The notes: a model not told the origin generated them from the letters alone. Counted from the stretch's first letter, positions 26,201 to 34,917 are shown. The stretch: 64,000 nucleotides of DNA from Robiginitalea sp. SC105 (GCF_014243345.1 NZ_JACLZF010000001.1:1598583-1662582), one strand, 5' to 3'. Translations and numbers: made by a program.

Positions 26201-26749
26201 ATGATTATGAACAGAATACCCCTGTTATTGTGCTGTTTCCTGTCTGCTACATCCCTGCTGCAGTCCCAGCAGAACCGGTATCCCTGGCTGGAGGTATCGC
26301 CCAAAACCATGGTATCCACACGGGTCGGTGACATCCCGGTGGTGGATTTCAGTGGACTCCAACCCCTGCTCGAGCAAGACGGACCCGGCATCCACGTGAT
26401 CAACTTCTGGGCAACCTGGTGCGCCCCCTGCATCAAGGAACTGCCGCATTTCGAAAGCCTCCGGGAGGATTTTGCCGACCGGGGCGTCAAGGTAACCCTG
26501 GTAAGCCTGGACATGCCGGCCTTTTGGGAAAAGCGATTGCCCGCTTTTATTGAAAAGCGCGGGATTGAAAGCCCTGTAGTGGTCCTCGACGACCCCAGGC
26601 AGAACGATTGGATCCCACGGGTTTCCCCTCAGTGGTCCGGCGCAATCCCGGCTACCCTGATCTATGACCACGAACGCCGGGAATTTTATGAACAATCTTT
26701 CGACGGCCCGCAACTGGAGGCCGTCATCAATTCATTTTTAAACGATTAA
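26201..26749 (+). CDS. Secreted thioredoxin-like (TlpA-type) protein
   Basis: This 182-residue protein has an N-terminal signal sequence (NRIPLLLCCFLSATSLLQSQ) and a thioredoxin fold with the active site WATWCAPC (Cys74, Cys77). It is followed by HFESLREDF and the cis-Pro-like VSPQWSGAIPATLIYD. It is probably a periplasmic thiol oxidoreductase that acts on a partner protein. I chose the ATG at 26201 because it begins the signal sequence. It lies 10 bases before a second thioredoxin-fold gene. Confidence 0.9.
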   Translation: MIMNRIPLLLCCFLSATSLLQSQQNRYPWLEVSPKTMVSTRVGDIPVVDFSGLQPLLEQDGPGIHVINFWATWCAPCIKELPHFESLREDFADRGVKVTLVSLDMPAFWEKRLPAFIEKRGIESPVVVLDDPRQNDWIPRVSPQWSGAIPATLIYDHERREFYEQSFDGPQLEAVINSFLND

Positions 26750-26759
26750 AAGCACGACT

Positions 26760-27365
26760 ATGAAAACGATCCCGCAAACACTCCTGCTATTGGCATTCCT
26801 GTCCCTTTCGGTATTCCCGGTTTTTTCTCAGGGATATGCCATCGGCGACAAGGCAGCGGATTTTGCTTTGCCTGCCGTTGACGGAAATACCGTTAGCCTA
26901 TCCGACTTTCCTGACGCCAGGGGCTTCATTGTTGTATTTACCTGCAATACCTGCCCCTACGCCCAGGCCTATGAACAGCGGATCGAGGCCCTCAACCGGC
27001 AATACGCCTCCCGGGGATTCCCGGTTATTGCCATCAACCCCAACAACCCCTCCATACAGCCCGGGGACAGTTTTGAAAAAATGAAGGAACGGGCAGCCCA
27101 ACGCGGCTTTACCTTCCCCTACCTGCTGGACGAGGGACAGGAAGTCTACCCCCGATACGGGGCAACCCGCACCCCGCATGTCTTTTTGCTGGAGCGATCC
27201 GGCGGCGATCTCCTGGTGCGTTACATCGGGGCGGTTGACGATAACTACCAGGATGCCAAGGCCGTGGAGACCCCCTATGTGGAGGCAGCCGTGGAGGCAC
27301 TGCTGAGCGGCAGGCCCGTACCCATGGAAACCACGCGGGCCATCGGGTGCAGCATAAAGGCCTGA
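26760..27365 (+). CDS. Secreted AhpC/TSA-like thioredoxin-fold protein
   Basis: This 201-residue protein has a signal peptide (KTIPQTLLLLAFLSLSVFPVFSQ) and the thioredoxin-like fold with an early GYAIGDKAADFALPAVDG and a Cys-Asn-Thr-Cys site (Cys62 and Cys65). The cis-Pro loop is in RYGATRTPHVFLLER. It looks like a redoxin (family YfcK/AhpC-TSA) of the periplasm. It probably works with the gene before it, from which it is separated by 10 bases. The reducing partner is not visible. Confidence 0.88.
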   Translation: MKTIPQTLLLLAFLSLSVFPVFSQGYAIGDKAADFALPAVDGNTVSLSDFPDARGFIVVFTCNTCPYAQAYEQRIEALNRQYASRGFPVIAINPNNPSIQPGDSFEKMKERAAQRGFTFPYLLDEGQEVYPRYGATRTPHVFLLERSGGDLLVRYIGAVDDNYQDAKAVETPYVEAAVEALLSGRPVPMETTRAIGCSIKA

Positions 27366-27394
27366 GCCCGTATCGGACATCGGGGCAAAATCCC

Positions 27395-27402
27395 TATTTT
27401 TG
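27395..27402 (+). promoter_or_regulatory. Candidate -7 promoter element for the rhodanese gene
   Basis: The sequence TATTTTTG matches TAnnTTTG exactly and lies 25 bases upstream of the ATG at 27427. No TTG is seen at the -33 position. Confidence 0.45.
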
Positions 27403-27426
27403 TGCTGATAAAATCTCTTAGGCATT

Positions 27427-27738
27427 ATGGCAGACCTGAACCAAGAAGCGTGGCGCGAACAGATGCAGTCCGACCCGGATGCGGTTATACTGGACGTTCG
27501 CACCGATGAGGAAGTGGAGGATGGCTACATCCCCGGATCCATACAGATCGATTTTTACCGTGGGCAGGGATTTCTGGACGAACTCGACAAGCTGGACAAG
27601 AGCAAGAGCTATTACGTCTACTGCCGTTCGGGCAACCGCAGCGGACAAGCCTGTTCGCTGATGAACAGCAAAGGATTTGAGCGGACCTTCAACCTCAAGG
27701 GCGGCATGCTCGAATGGGACGGGGAAGTGGCCGATTGA
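27427..27738 (+). CDS. Rhodanese-like protein
   Basis: This 103-residue protein is a single rhodanese domain. The active-site loop is YVYCRSGNRSGQA with nucleophile Cys66 and the N-terminal DVRTDEEVEDGYIPGSIQIDFY core. It has no signal peptide, so it is probably cytosolic and moves sulfane sulfur to acceptors. The substrate is unknown. It is not closely linked with the next gene (97-base gap). Confidence 0.92.
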   Translation: MADLNQEAWREQMQSDPDAVILDVRTDEEVEDGYIPGSIQIDFYRGQGFLDELDKLDKSKSYYVYCRSGNRSGQACSLMNSKGFERTFNLKGGMLEWDGEVAD

Positions 27739-27835
27739 TCACCAGTACCCATTCCCAAAGGAGTTGCCATTGGGGATGACCAATACATGCCAAAACCCGG
27801 GGGAACATTCGGGCGGAATGTGCTAATTTTAACAG

Positions 27836-28063
27836 GTGAATCTTTTTTACACAGCACTCTATTATTTCCAGAAGCGGGGCTTTGAAGTCTGCCGCCGGAT
27901 CGCTGAACGCCTTGGGATCAGGGCCAGGGTGGTGCGGACCTCCTTTATTTACCTTACATTCGTGACCCTTGGATTCGGTTTTGCCCTGTACCTGTTCCTG
28001 GCATTTTGGCTCAAGATCAAGGATCTGATCTATACCAAGCGAACCTCCGTTTTTGACCTCTGA
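27836..28063 (+). CDS. PspC-related small membrane protein
   Basis: This 75-residue protein starts with GTG at 27836 and has one membrane helix (TSFIYLTFVTLGFGFALYLFLAFWLKI, about 38-63). The N-terminal CRRIAERLGIRARVVRTSF segment resembles the PspC domain of phage-shock proteins. It is 2 bases before the potassium-channel gene, so both are in one operon. The role is unclear. Confidence 0.7.
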   Translation: MNLFYTALYYFQKRGFEVCRRIAERLGIRARVVRTSFIYLTFVTLGFGFALYLFLAFWLKIKDLIYTKRTSVFDL

Positions 28064-28065
28064 AT

Positions 28066-29073
28066 ATGCTGAAGCTCTTCCGGTCTAAAATCTACCTGGC
28101 GCTTTTCCTGATGGCAATCGTGTTGCTCTTCGGGGTGTTCGGCTACCGGTTCGTGGCCGGCTTCAACTGGAGCGAGGCCTTGTATATGACCATTATCACG
28201 GTAACCACCGTCGGTTTCCAGGAGGTACGCCCCCTGGATACAGAAGCCCGGATATTCACCGTTATCCTGATTGTCTCCAGCGTGTTCATCTTTGCCTTTG
28301 GCCTTTCGGTGATTACCGAATACATCCTGAGCAAGAATTCCCTCCAAACCCTAAAAAAGAAGAAAGTGAAACAGCGTATCGATGCCCTCCAGCAACACGT
28401 CATCCTTTGCGGCCACGGGCGGAACGGGACCCAGGCCGCCCAGAAGCTGCGGGCCTACAATCGCCCGTTTGTCGTGATTGAGAAAGACCCCGCCATTATT
28501 GAAAAGTTTGAGGAAGACATCCTCTTCGTGGAAGGGGATGCGAATGAGGATGAAGCGCTGCTCGAGGCGGGTGTGGACCGGGCCCGGTACCTGATCGCCA
28601 CCCTCCCGGACGATGCGGCCAACCTCTTTGTGGTGCTATCTGCCCGCCAACTGAATCCGAAGCTCTTTATCATCAGCCGGGCCTCCCAGCTTTCCTCCGT
28701 CAAAAAGTTGCAACTGGCAGGGGCCGACAAGGTGATCATGCCGGACAAGATCGGCGGGGATCACATGGCCTCGCTGGTGGTGCTGCCGGACCTGATCACA
28801 TTCATGGACCAGCTTTCCATGGAAGGGGAGCACACCACCAACCTGGAGGAGGTGGGGATCGAGGATTTCCGCAACCAGGTAGACTGCAATACGCTGCGCG
28901 ACCTGGACCTCCGCAGGAAAACAGGTTGTACGATCATCGGGTATATTGAACCCAACGGGAACTATATCATCAACCCGGAAGCCGACCTCCCATTGCTTCC
29001 CAAAAGCAAGGTCATTGTACTGGGCCGGCCCGAACAGATTCGCAAGCTCAACGAGATGTTCCATATTGACTGA
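28066..29073 (+). CDS. Two-helix potassium channel with RCK (TrkA-N) domain
   Basis: This 335-residue protein has two membrane helices (about 9-30 and 60-90) around a pore loop with the filter TVGF (48-51). It continues with a cytoplasmic RCK domain that starts at HVILCGHGRNGTQAAQKL (Rossmann fold, nucleotide binding) and ends in a TrkA-C part. The family is a voltage- or ligand-gated potassium channel of the Kch type. It lies 2 bases after the PspC-like gene. Confidence 0.93.
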   Translation: MLKLFRSKIYLALFLMAIVLLFGVFGYRFVAGFNWSEALYMTIITVTTVGFQEVRPLDTEARIFTVILIVSSVFIFAFGLSVITEYILSKNSLQTLKKKKVKQRIDALQQHVILCGHGRNGTQAAQKLRAYNRPFVVIEKDPAIIEKFEEDILFVEGDANEDEALLEAGVDRARYLIATLPDDAANLFVVLSARQLNPKLFIISRASQLSSVKKLQLAGADKVIMPDKIGGDHMASLVVLPDLITFMDQLSMEGEHTTNLEEVGIEDFRNQVDCNTLRDLDLRRKTGCTIIGYIEPNGNYIINPEADLPLLPKSKVIVLGRPEQIRKLNEMFHID

Positions 29074-29164
29074 CCGCCGCCGGATATAATTTGGACGGCA
29101 TCCTTATTTTTAGGATATTGCCGCGGTCTGAAAAAGCGAAACCAAACTAATTGACCCACCCCCT

Positions 29165-31231
29165 ATGAAGTATCTATATACCCTCGTGATCTGTTGCCTG
29201 ACCTTTGGGGCCTCGGCCCAGGACCTGCAGATCCGGGAGACTATCAGCAATCCGTCCACGAATATCAATGACGGTGTGATCCGGGTGAGCGTGACCGGGG
29301 GTACGGAGCCCTATTTGTATCGCTGGAGCAACCAGGAAACGCCCATTACCTCAAATCGCTCCACGGGCCTGACCGAGGGGGTTCCCTATGTGGTTATGGT
29401 CACCGATGCAACGGGCAAGACCGTAACCGGCGAATACAAGGTCCCCACCGAGGCGATCACCGAGGTGTTCAACGGGACCATGACTCCTGCTGTGAATGCC
29501 CTGGGCTCCGTACTCTTCTGGGACCCTTTTGCGGCCATTGGGATCTATGACCCCGCCGTATATGCAGATGTAAAGAATATCGGGATCCCGGACTGGTCCC
29601 CGGATGTGACCGACCGCTTCATCCTCAAGCAATGGCTGAAAGCCGAAGGTGAAAAAGTCCGTACCGGCGATCCGGTGGCCGTCATCAGCTCCGACAATGG
29701 GCCCGACCAGACCGTGCTGGCCAATGCAAACGGTACGCTGAAACACCTTGCCGGTGAAGGGGAGGTCATCTATAACCCGGAGAATGCGGAACACGTGATC
29801 GAGCAGGGGGCGCATTACCTGGCGCAGGTAGAATACGATGAGCCCGTGGTGATGACCCATCCCAATGGCGACCCGATTACCAACGGCATCCCGTTTATCG
29901 TTATCTGGCTGGTGCTGGGTGCTACTTTTTTCACCATCCGGATGGGCTTTATCAACATCCGCGGCTTCAAGCATTCCCTGGAGCTGGCACGTGGCAAGTA
30001 CGACGACCCGGATGCCCCCGGGCAGGTCACTCACTTCCAGGCACTGGCCACAGCCGTATCCGGCACCGTGGGCCTCGGGAATATCGCCGGGGTGGCCGTG
30101 GCGGTTTCCCTGGGCGGGGCGGGGGCAACCTTCTGGATGATCGTATGCGGATTGCTCGGGATGTCATCCAAATTCGTGGAATGTACCCTGGGTGTCAAGT
30201 ACCGGGATATCCTTCCCGATGGCCGGGTTTTCGGCGGGCCCATGAACTACCTCAGGTACGGCCTTGAAAAGAGGAACCTCAAGGGCCTCGGGCGCGTCCT
30301 GGCCGGGGTGTTCGCCGTACTGGCCGTGGGGGCTTCGTTTGGCGGCGGGAACATGTTCCAGGCCAACCAGTCCTTTGAGCAACTGGCGGGACAATTTACC
30401 ATGCTGCAGGGCAATGGCTTTTGGTTTGGGGTGGTGACGGCCATCCTCGTCGGCGTCGTTATCATCGGCGGGATCAAGAGTATTGCAAAGGTTACCGGGA
30501 AGGTGGTGCCCCTGATGGCTACTATCTATGTGCTGGCCGCCCTTGCCGTAATCATCATGAACATACAGAATATCGGGCCCGCATTTTCCGCCATCGTGGA
30601 AGGCGCCTTCAACCCGGGTGCCCTCAAGGGGGGTATCATCGGCGTGTTGGTCGTAGGTTTCCAGCGTGCCGCCTTCTCCAACGAAGCAGGTGTGGGTTCC
30701 GCCGCGATCGCACACAGTACCGCCAAGACCAACAACCCGCCGTCGGAAGGTTTTGTGGCCCTGCTGGAACCCTTTATCGACACCGTGGTGGTCTGTACCC
30801 TTACCGCCCTGGTCCTCATCTTTACAGGGATGCATGAGGTGGAAGGCATGGCCGGTGCCCAGCTCACTTCGGATGCCTTTGGAAGCCAGATCAGCTGGTT
30901 CCCCTACGTGCTCGGCATTGCCGTTTTCCTGTTCGCCTTTTCGACCATGATTTCCTGGTCCTATTACGGCATGCGCGCCTGGACTTTCCTGTTTGGCAAA
31001 AGCAAGAAATCGGAGATGGTCTACAAATCCCTGTTCCTGGTTTTCGTGGTCATCGGGGCTTCCGTCAGCCTTGGTGCGGTGCTGGATTTTTCAGACATGA
31101 TGATCCTGGCCATGTCCTTCCCGAATATCATCGGGTTGTACATCATGTCCGGGGAAGTAAAGAAAGATCTGGGGGATTATTTCACAAAACTCAAGGAAGG
31201 CAAGCTTTTCCACAAGCAGACTGCAAAATAA
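29165..31231 (+). CDS. Alanine/glycine:cation symporter (AGCS) with extra N-terminal periplasmic domain
   Basis: This 688-residue protein is larger than normal AGCS carriers (about 440-480). It has a signal peptide ([19 protein letters not shown]), then a SprB-type beta-sandwich repeat at about 22-95 ([29 protein letters not shown]), then a biotinyl/lipoyl-like domain at about 148-210 ([37 protein letters not shown]). The classical AGCS core starts near 245 with [21 protein letters not shown] and about ten membrane helices. The core moves Na+ or H+ with alanine or glycine. The lipoyl-like domain lacks the attachment Lys motif, so it is probably not modified. The extra part faces the periplasm. 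Confidence 0.88.
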   Translation: MKYLYTLVICCLTFGASAQDLQIRETISNPSTNINDGVIRVSVTGGTEPYLYRWSNQETPITSNRSTGLTEGVPYVVMVTDATGKTVTGEYKVPTEAITEVFNGTMTPAVNALGSVLFWDPFAAIGIYDPAVYADVKNIGIPDWSPDVTDRFILKQWLKAEGEKVRTGDPVAVISSDNGPDQTVLANANGTLKHLAGEGEVIYNPENAEHVIEQGAHYLAQVEYDEPVVMTHPNGDPITNGIPFIVIWLVLGATFFTIRMGFINIRGFKHSLELARGKYDDPDAPGQVTHFQALATAVSGTVGLGNIAGVAVAVSLGGAGATFWMIVCGLLGMSSKFVECTLGVKYRDILPDGRVFGGPMNYLRYGLEKRNLKGLGRVLAGVFAVLAVGASFGGGNMFQANQSFEQLAGQFTMLQGNGFWFGVVTAILVGVVIIGGIKSIAKVTGKVVPLMATIYVLAALAVIIMNIQNIGPAFSAIVEGAFNPGALKGGIIGVLVVGFQRAAFSNEAGVGSAAIAHSTAKTNNPPSEGFVALLEPFIDTVVVCTLTALVLIFTGMHEVEGMAGAQLTSDAFGSQISWFPYVLGIAVFLFAFSTMISWSYYGMRAWTFLFGKSKKSEMVYKSLFLVFVVIGASVSLGAVLDFSDMMILAMSFPNIIGLYIMSGEVKKDLGDYFTKLKEGKLFHKQTAK

Positions 31232-31241
31232 GGGCAGCCCC

Positions 31242-31262
31242 CATCCGTATTTTAGACGGATG
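31242..31262 (+). promoter_or_regulatory. Hairpin covering the start codon of the HhH gene
   Basis: CATCCGT (31242-31248) and ACGGATG (31256-31262) form a perfect 7-bp stem with a 7-base loop. The ATG of the HhH protein is at 31260-31262 inside the right arm. No T tract follows, so this is not a clear terminator for the symporter gene. It could limit translation initiation. Confidence 0.45.
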
Positions 31263-32132
31263 AGGCGACCCGAATCCCACTTCAGAGGCAATCAGCGCGT
31301 CCGGAGTGGGATTTTTTATTTTCTCTGCCTGATGTTGCTGCTGGAGGGCTTCCGTCTGGCGCTGCCGCATTTGTCGCCTGCACCGCAGGCCTATGCGGGC
31401 CCGGATACGACCTACCGGCTTTACGCCGATACCACCCGCGCAATACCCCCGGAAAGGCCCGGGGCCAACCACCCCTTAGATCCCAACCGCCTGGACGATT
31501 TCACCGGATACCGGCTCGGTATCCCGGCAGCCTGCCTGGATTCCCTCTACCGGTATCTTGCCGGGGGAAACCGGATCAAAACCGAATCCGATTTCCGCCG
31601 GGCCACGGGACTCCCGGATACAGTCATGGAGCGGCTATTGCCCCTTTTGCGTTTTCCCGCGATCAAGCCCCGCCCCGGGTTGCCGGCGCAACCGGTTCCC
31701 GGCGGCCGAGGTGCTGCCCATGAGCCGGTTGCGGACCTGAATGAGGCAACAGCCCTGTCCCTGCAATCGGTCCGGGGAGTGGGCCCGGTGCTATCGGCAC
31801 GCATCGTCCGCTTCCGGGAGGCCCTGGGTGGCTTCCTGGACACTTCCCAGCTCCGGGATGTCTACGGGTTGTCCCCGGAGGTAGCCGAACGAGTCGGCCG
31901 GCGTTTCCGGATACTCCGGCCACCGAAGATCCGGCGGGTGGACCTCAACAGCGCATCGGCCGCTGAACTGGCATCCCTGGTCTACCTGACCCGCGAGATG
32001 GCCGAGGATATCGTGGCCCGGAGGGAGGCAGCGGGACCCTACCGGTCCTTTGCCGAACTCGCGGGGGTCGAAAGTATTCCGGCGGAAAGAATTGGGAGAA
32101 TAGCGTTATATTTGTCCCTTGAAAAAGAATGA
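31260..32132 (+). CDS. Helix-hairpin-helix protein (ComEA-like), membrane-anchored
   Basis: This 290-residue protein has one N-terminal membrane helix (GIFYFLCLMLLLEGFRLAL, about 17-36) and three helix-hairpin-helix units. They are at LDPNRLDDFTGYRLGIP, at LNEATALSLQSVRGVGPVLSARIVRFREALGGF and at DLNSASAAELASLVYLTREMAEDIV. Such motifs bind DNA without sequence preference, as in ComEA, which takes up DNA in competent cells. The ATG at 31260 sits inside a short stem (31242-31262). Its last codon overlaps the acyl-CoA dehydrogenase start by 4 bases. Confidence 0.85.
   Translation: MRRPESHFRGNQRVRSGIFYFLCLMLLLEGFRLALPHLSPAPQAYAGPDTTYRLYADTTRAIPPERPGANHPLDPNRLDDFTGYRLGIPAACLDSLYRYLAGGNRIKTESDFRRATGLPDTVMERLLPLLRFPAIKPRPGLPAQPVPGGRGAAHEPVADLNEATALSLQSVRGVGPVLSARIVRFREALGGFLDTSQLRDVYGLSPEVAERVGRRFRILRPPKIRRVDLNSASAAELASLVYLTREMAEDIVARREAAGPYRSFAELAGVESIPAERIGRIALYLSLEKE
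32107..32114 (+). promoter_or_regulatory. Candidate -7 promoter element for acyl-CoA dehydrogenase
   Basis: The sequence TATATTTG is an exact TAnnTTTG match inside the 3' end of the HhH gene. It is 15 bases upstream of the overlapping ATG at 32129. It suggests that the dehydrogenase has its own promoter. Confidence 0.55.
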
Positions 32133-33301
32133 TTGCTATGATCGCAGAATCCACGAGTACTGTGAATTTTGAATATTCCGAAACCCAGCGTATGGTCGCC
32201 GAATCGGCGCGGGATTTCGCGGAACAATATATCCGTCCGCACGTATCCGAATGGGATGCCTCCCAGACCTTCCCGGTTGAAGTCCTCAAGAAGGCGGGCG
32301 AATTGGGCTTTATGGGGGTCCTGGTACCGGTTGCCCTAGGGGGCTCCGGCATGGGTTACCATGAATACATCGCCATTATCGAGGAGATCTCCAAGGTGGA
32401 TCCCGCCATTGGCCTTTCGGTGGCCGCCCACAATTCGCTTTGTACAAACCATATCCTGATGTTCGGGGACGATGCCCAGAAGGAACGGTGGATCCCGAAA
32501 CTCGCCAGCGCAGAATGGATCGGGGCCTGGGGACTTACCGAGCACAACACGGGCTCGGACGCCGGCGGGATGAATACCACGGCCCGGAGGGACGGGGACC
32601 ACTGGGTGCTGAACGGCGCCAAGAACTTTATCACCCACGGGATCAGCGGGGATATCGCCGTGGTGGTTGTCCGCACGGGGAAGAAGGGCGACAGCAGGGG
32701 CATGACGGCCTTTGTGGTCGAAAAGGGAACCCCCGGGTTTTCCAGCGGGAAGAAGGAGGACAAGCTGGGCATGCGTGCCAGCGAAACCGCCGAGTTGATA
32801 TTCGACGATTGCCGGATTCCGGATGCCAATCGGCTCGGCCCGGTCGGTGAGGGCTTCATCCAGTCCATGAAGGTACTCGACGGCGGCAGGATTTCCATCG
32901 GCGCCCTCTCCCTGGGGGTGGCCAAGGGTGCCTTTGAGGCGGCCCTGAAATACTCCAAGGAGCGCGTACAGTTCGGAAAGCCCATCAGTGCCTTCCAGGG
33001 CATCTCCTTCAAACTGGCAGACATGGCGACGGAGATCGAAGCAGCCGAATTGCTGGTCCACAAGGCGGGTTTCCTGAAAAATGCCGGCAAACCGGTAACC
33101 CAGCTGAGCGCCATGTCAAAAATGTACGCCTCCGAAATGTGCGTCCGCGTGGCCAACGAGGCAGTGCAGATACACGGCGGATACGGATACACGCGGGAAT
33201 TCCCTGTGGAAAAGTTCTACCGGGACGCCAAGCTCTGTACCATTGGGGAAGGGACTACGGAGATCCAGAAAGTGGTCATCTCCAAGAATCTTTTGAAATA
33301 A
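32129..33301 (+). CDS. Acyl-CoA dehydrogenase
   Basis: This 390-residue flavoenzyme oxidises short or medium acyl-CoA thioesters in beta-oxidation or amino acid degradation. The family segments are visible: AWGLTEHNTGSDAGG (FAD site), FITHGISGDIAVVVV, EDKLGMRASETAELIFDDCRIP and the C-terminal GGYGYTREFPVEKFYRDAKLCTIGEGTTEIQ. The catalytic base is probably Glu in IGEGTTEIQ. The ATG at 32138 is a possible alternative start. The chain length of the substrate cannot be told. Confidence 0.95.
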   Translation: MIAMIAESTSTVNFEYSETQRMVAESARDFAEQYIRPHVSEWDASQTFPVEVLKKAGELGFMGVLVPVALGGSGMGYHEYIAIIEEISKVDPAIGLSVAAHNSLCTNHILMFGDDAQKERWIPKLASAEWIGAWGLTEHNTGSDAGGMNTTARRDGDHWVLNGAKNFITHGISGDIAVVVVRTGKKGDSRGMTAFVVEKGTPGFSSGKKEDKLGMRASETAELIFDDCRIPDANRLGPVGEGFIQSMKVLDGGRISIGALSLGVAKGAFEAALKYSKERVQFGKPISAFQGISFKLADMATEIEAAELLVHKAGFLKNAGKPVTQLSAMSKMYASEMCVRVANEAVQIHGGYGYTREFPVEKFYRDAKLCTIGEGTTEIQKVVISKNLLK

Positions 33302-33326
33302 CTAGGAAGTTTTCCCGGAATCCCAT

Positions 33327-33334
33327 TATATTTG
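33327..33334 (+). promoter_or_regulatory. Candidate -7 promoter element for rpsU
   Basis: The sequence TATATTTG is an exact TAnnTTTG match 36 bases upstream of the rpsU start. The predicted leader is short and contains the Shine-Dalgarno site. No clear TTG is at the -33 position. Confidence 0.6.
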
Positions 33335-33352
33335 CAGCCCGAATGCTTAAAG

Positions 33353-33360
33353 AAAGGAGG
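33353..33360 (+). promoter_or_regulatory. Strong Shine-Dalgarno site of rpsU
   Basis: The sequence AAAGGAGG lies 9 bases before the ATG of rpsU. It is complementary to the 16S rRNA 3' end. I noticed no other clear site of this kind at the right spacing in the window. In flavobacteria the anti-Shine-Dalgarno is normally hidden by bS21, bS18 and bS6, so this mRNA stands out and is believed to be autoregulated by bS21. Confidence 0.85.
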
Positions 33361-33369
33361 TTGTAGCCC

Positions 33370-33564
33370 ATGTTAATTATACCAGTTAAAGAAGGAGAAA
33401 ACATCGACCGAGCGCTCAAGCGTTTCAAGCGCAAGTTCGACAGGACCGGCACCATGCGCCAGCTGCGCAAGCGGCAGCAGTTTACCAAGCCGTCCGTGGA
33501 ACGCCGCCAGCAAGTGCTCAAGGCAGAATATATCCAGCATCTGAGGGACCAGGAAGAATACTAG
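33370..33564 (+). CDS. rpsU: 30S ribosomal protein bS21
   Basis: This 64-residue protein matches bS21 from end to end: MLIIPVKEGENIDRALKRFKRKFD, then MRQLRKRQQFTKPSVERRQQ. In flavobacteria it helps to cover the anti-Shine-Dalgarno end of 16S rRNA. Its own mRNA keeps a strong Shine-Dalgarno site, which fits the proposed feedback by free bS21. A terminator follows. Confidence 0.98.
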   Translation: MLIIPVKEGENIDRALKRFKRKFDRTGTMRQLRKRQQFTKPSVERRQQVLKAEYIQHLRDQEEY

Positions 33565-33585
33565 GTTCCCCAAAAGACGCAAAGC

Positions 33586-33621
33586 AACGACCCGCGCCCC
33601 ACGGCACGGGTCGTTTTTTTT
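33586..33621 (+). terminator. Rho-independent terminator after rpsU
   Basis: The arms AACGACCCG and CGGGTCGTT are separated by about 12 bases and followed by a run of T. The hairpin begins 22 bases after the rpsU stop and ends before the recombinase start. Confidence 0.92.
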
Positions 33622-33646
33622 GCCCCACCTTTCGTATCTTTCGTTC

Positions 33647-34540
33647 ATGTCCGCAGAGGCCTTCCGAAAATACCTGACCCTCGAGAAACAATATGCCAGC
33701 CATACGGTCAGGGCATACCTGACCGACCTGGAGGAGTTCTCGGAATTTGCCTGCGCCGGGGCCGGGGACATGAAACTCGAGGAATTGCCCTATCCCATCA
33801 TCCGGAACTGGATCATCCACCTGATGGAATCCGGCCTCGGCAACCGTTCGGTGAACCGTAAAATCGCCTCGCTCAAGGCCTATTACAAATTCCAGTTGCG
33901 GGAGGGCCGGATCGAAGCGAGTCCCCTGGCAGGCCATAAGCCGCTTAAAACCCCCCGGCGGGTCGAGGTCCCCTTCAGCGAATCGGAGATGCGGGGGCTG
34001 CTCGAAGACTGGGATCCGGAGGGGGGGTACGAAGCGATGCGCGACAAGATGGTGGTGGAACTCCTGTATACCACTGGCATGCGGCGGGCCGAACTCATCG
34101 GCCTGAAGCTCTCCGACCTCGATTTGGCAGAAGGCGTGCTCCGGGTGACCGGCAAGCGGGACAAGGAACGCATCCTGCCCCTGCTGCCCGGAGTGGGCCG
34201 GGAACTGGAGGCCTATATCCGCCTCCGGGAAACCGAGTTCCCCGAGGCGGAGGAGCCCTACCTTTTCCTCTCACCCAGGGGCAATAAAATGTATGAAAAC
34301 CTTGTTTATAGAATTATAAATAAATACCTTAGTAAGGTATCCGCGAAGTCCAAAAAGAGCCCGCACATTCTCAGGCATACCTTCGCAACTCACCTTCTAA
34401 ACCAGGGAGCCGATATGAACTCCGTCAAGGAACTTTTAGGACATACCTCACTGGCCTCCACCCAGGTTTACACACACAACAGTATTGCCGAGTTGAAGCG
34501 GATCCATGGAACTTCGCACCCGAGGAACAAGAAAAAGTAA
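33647..34540 (+). CDS. Tyrosine recombinase XerC/XerD
   Basis: This 297-residue integrase-family recombinase resolves chromosome dimers at the dif site. The N-terminal SAM-like domain begins FRKYLTLEKQYASHTVRAYLTDLEEF. The catalytic domain has the Arg in YTTGMRRAELIGL, Lys in VTGKRDKERIL, HILRHTFATHLL (His, Arg) and the end LGHTSLASTQVYTH with nucleophile Tyr. The start at 33647 (MSAEAFRKYL) is family-like. Whether it is XerC or XerD cannot be decided from sequence alone. Confidence 0.93.
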   Translation: MSAEAFRKYLTLEKQYASHTVRAYLTDLEEFSEFACAGAGDMKLEELPYPIIRNWIIHLMESGLGNRSVNRKIASLKAYYKFQLREGRIEASPLAGHKPLKTPRRVEVPFSESEMRGLLEDWDPEGGYEAMRDKMVVELLYTTGMRRAELIGLKLSDLDLAEGVLRVTGKRDKERILPLLPGVGRELEAYIRLRETEFPEAEEPYLFLSPRGNKMYENLVYRIINKYLSKVSAKSKKSPHILRHTFATHLLNQGADMNSVKELLGHTSLASTQVYTHNSIAELKRIHGTSHPRNKKK

Positions 34541-34561
34541 CAACCCTAAAATCCTTAGCGT

Positions 34562-34879
34562 ATGCACGTGACCACTCAATCCGTAAATTTCAATGCCGAA
34601 GGAAAACTGCTGGATTTTACCCAGAGGAGGCTCGACAAACTCGAGCAGTTCTACGACCGCGTCATCCGGGCCGAAGTGTTTTTGAAGGTCCAGAACATCA
34701 GTGAAAAGGAGAACAAGATCGCGGAGATAAAAGTACTGGTACCCAAGGAGACATTTGTCGTCAAAAAACAATGCAAATCATTCGAGGAAGCCGTCGACTC
34801 TGCCTGCAGTTCCCTGGAGCGGAAACTGGTGAAGAAAAAGAAGAAACCCAGGGTCTATACATCCCTAAAATTTTTATGA
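34562..34879 (+). CDS. hpf: Ribosome hibernation promoting factor (HPF/RaiA family)
   Basis: This 105-residue protein is a short-type HPF that dimerizes or inactivates ribosomes in stationary phase. The start MHVTTQSVNFNAEGKLLDFTQRRLDKLEQFYDRVIRAEVFLK and the final YTSLKFL are family-like. The C-terminal domain of long HPF is missing. It is 21 bases downstream of xerC/D and is followed by a hairpin that overlaps the next promoter. Confidence 0.95.
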   Translation: MHVTTQSVNFNAEGKLLDFTQRRLDKLEQFYDRVIRAEVFLKVQNISEKENKIAEIKVLVPKETFVVKKQCKSFEEAVDSACSSLERKLVKKKKKPRVYTSLKFL

Positions 34880-34887
34880 ATATAGTT

Positions 34888-34916
34888 TTGAATAAATAAA
34901 TAATTATCTACATTTG
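34888..34916 (+). promoter_or_regulatory. Promoter of the tRNA cluster (TTG-N18-TACATTTG)
   Basis: The sequence TTG, 18 bases, then TACATTTG fits the Bacteroidota consensus. Transcription should begin near 34922, which is inside the hairpin that follows. Confidence 0.7.
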
Positions 34917-34917
34917 C

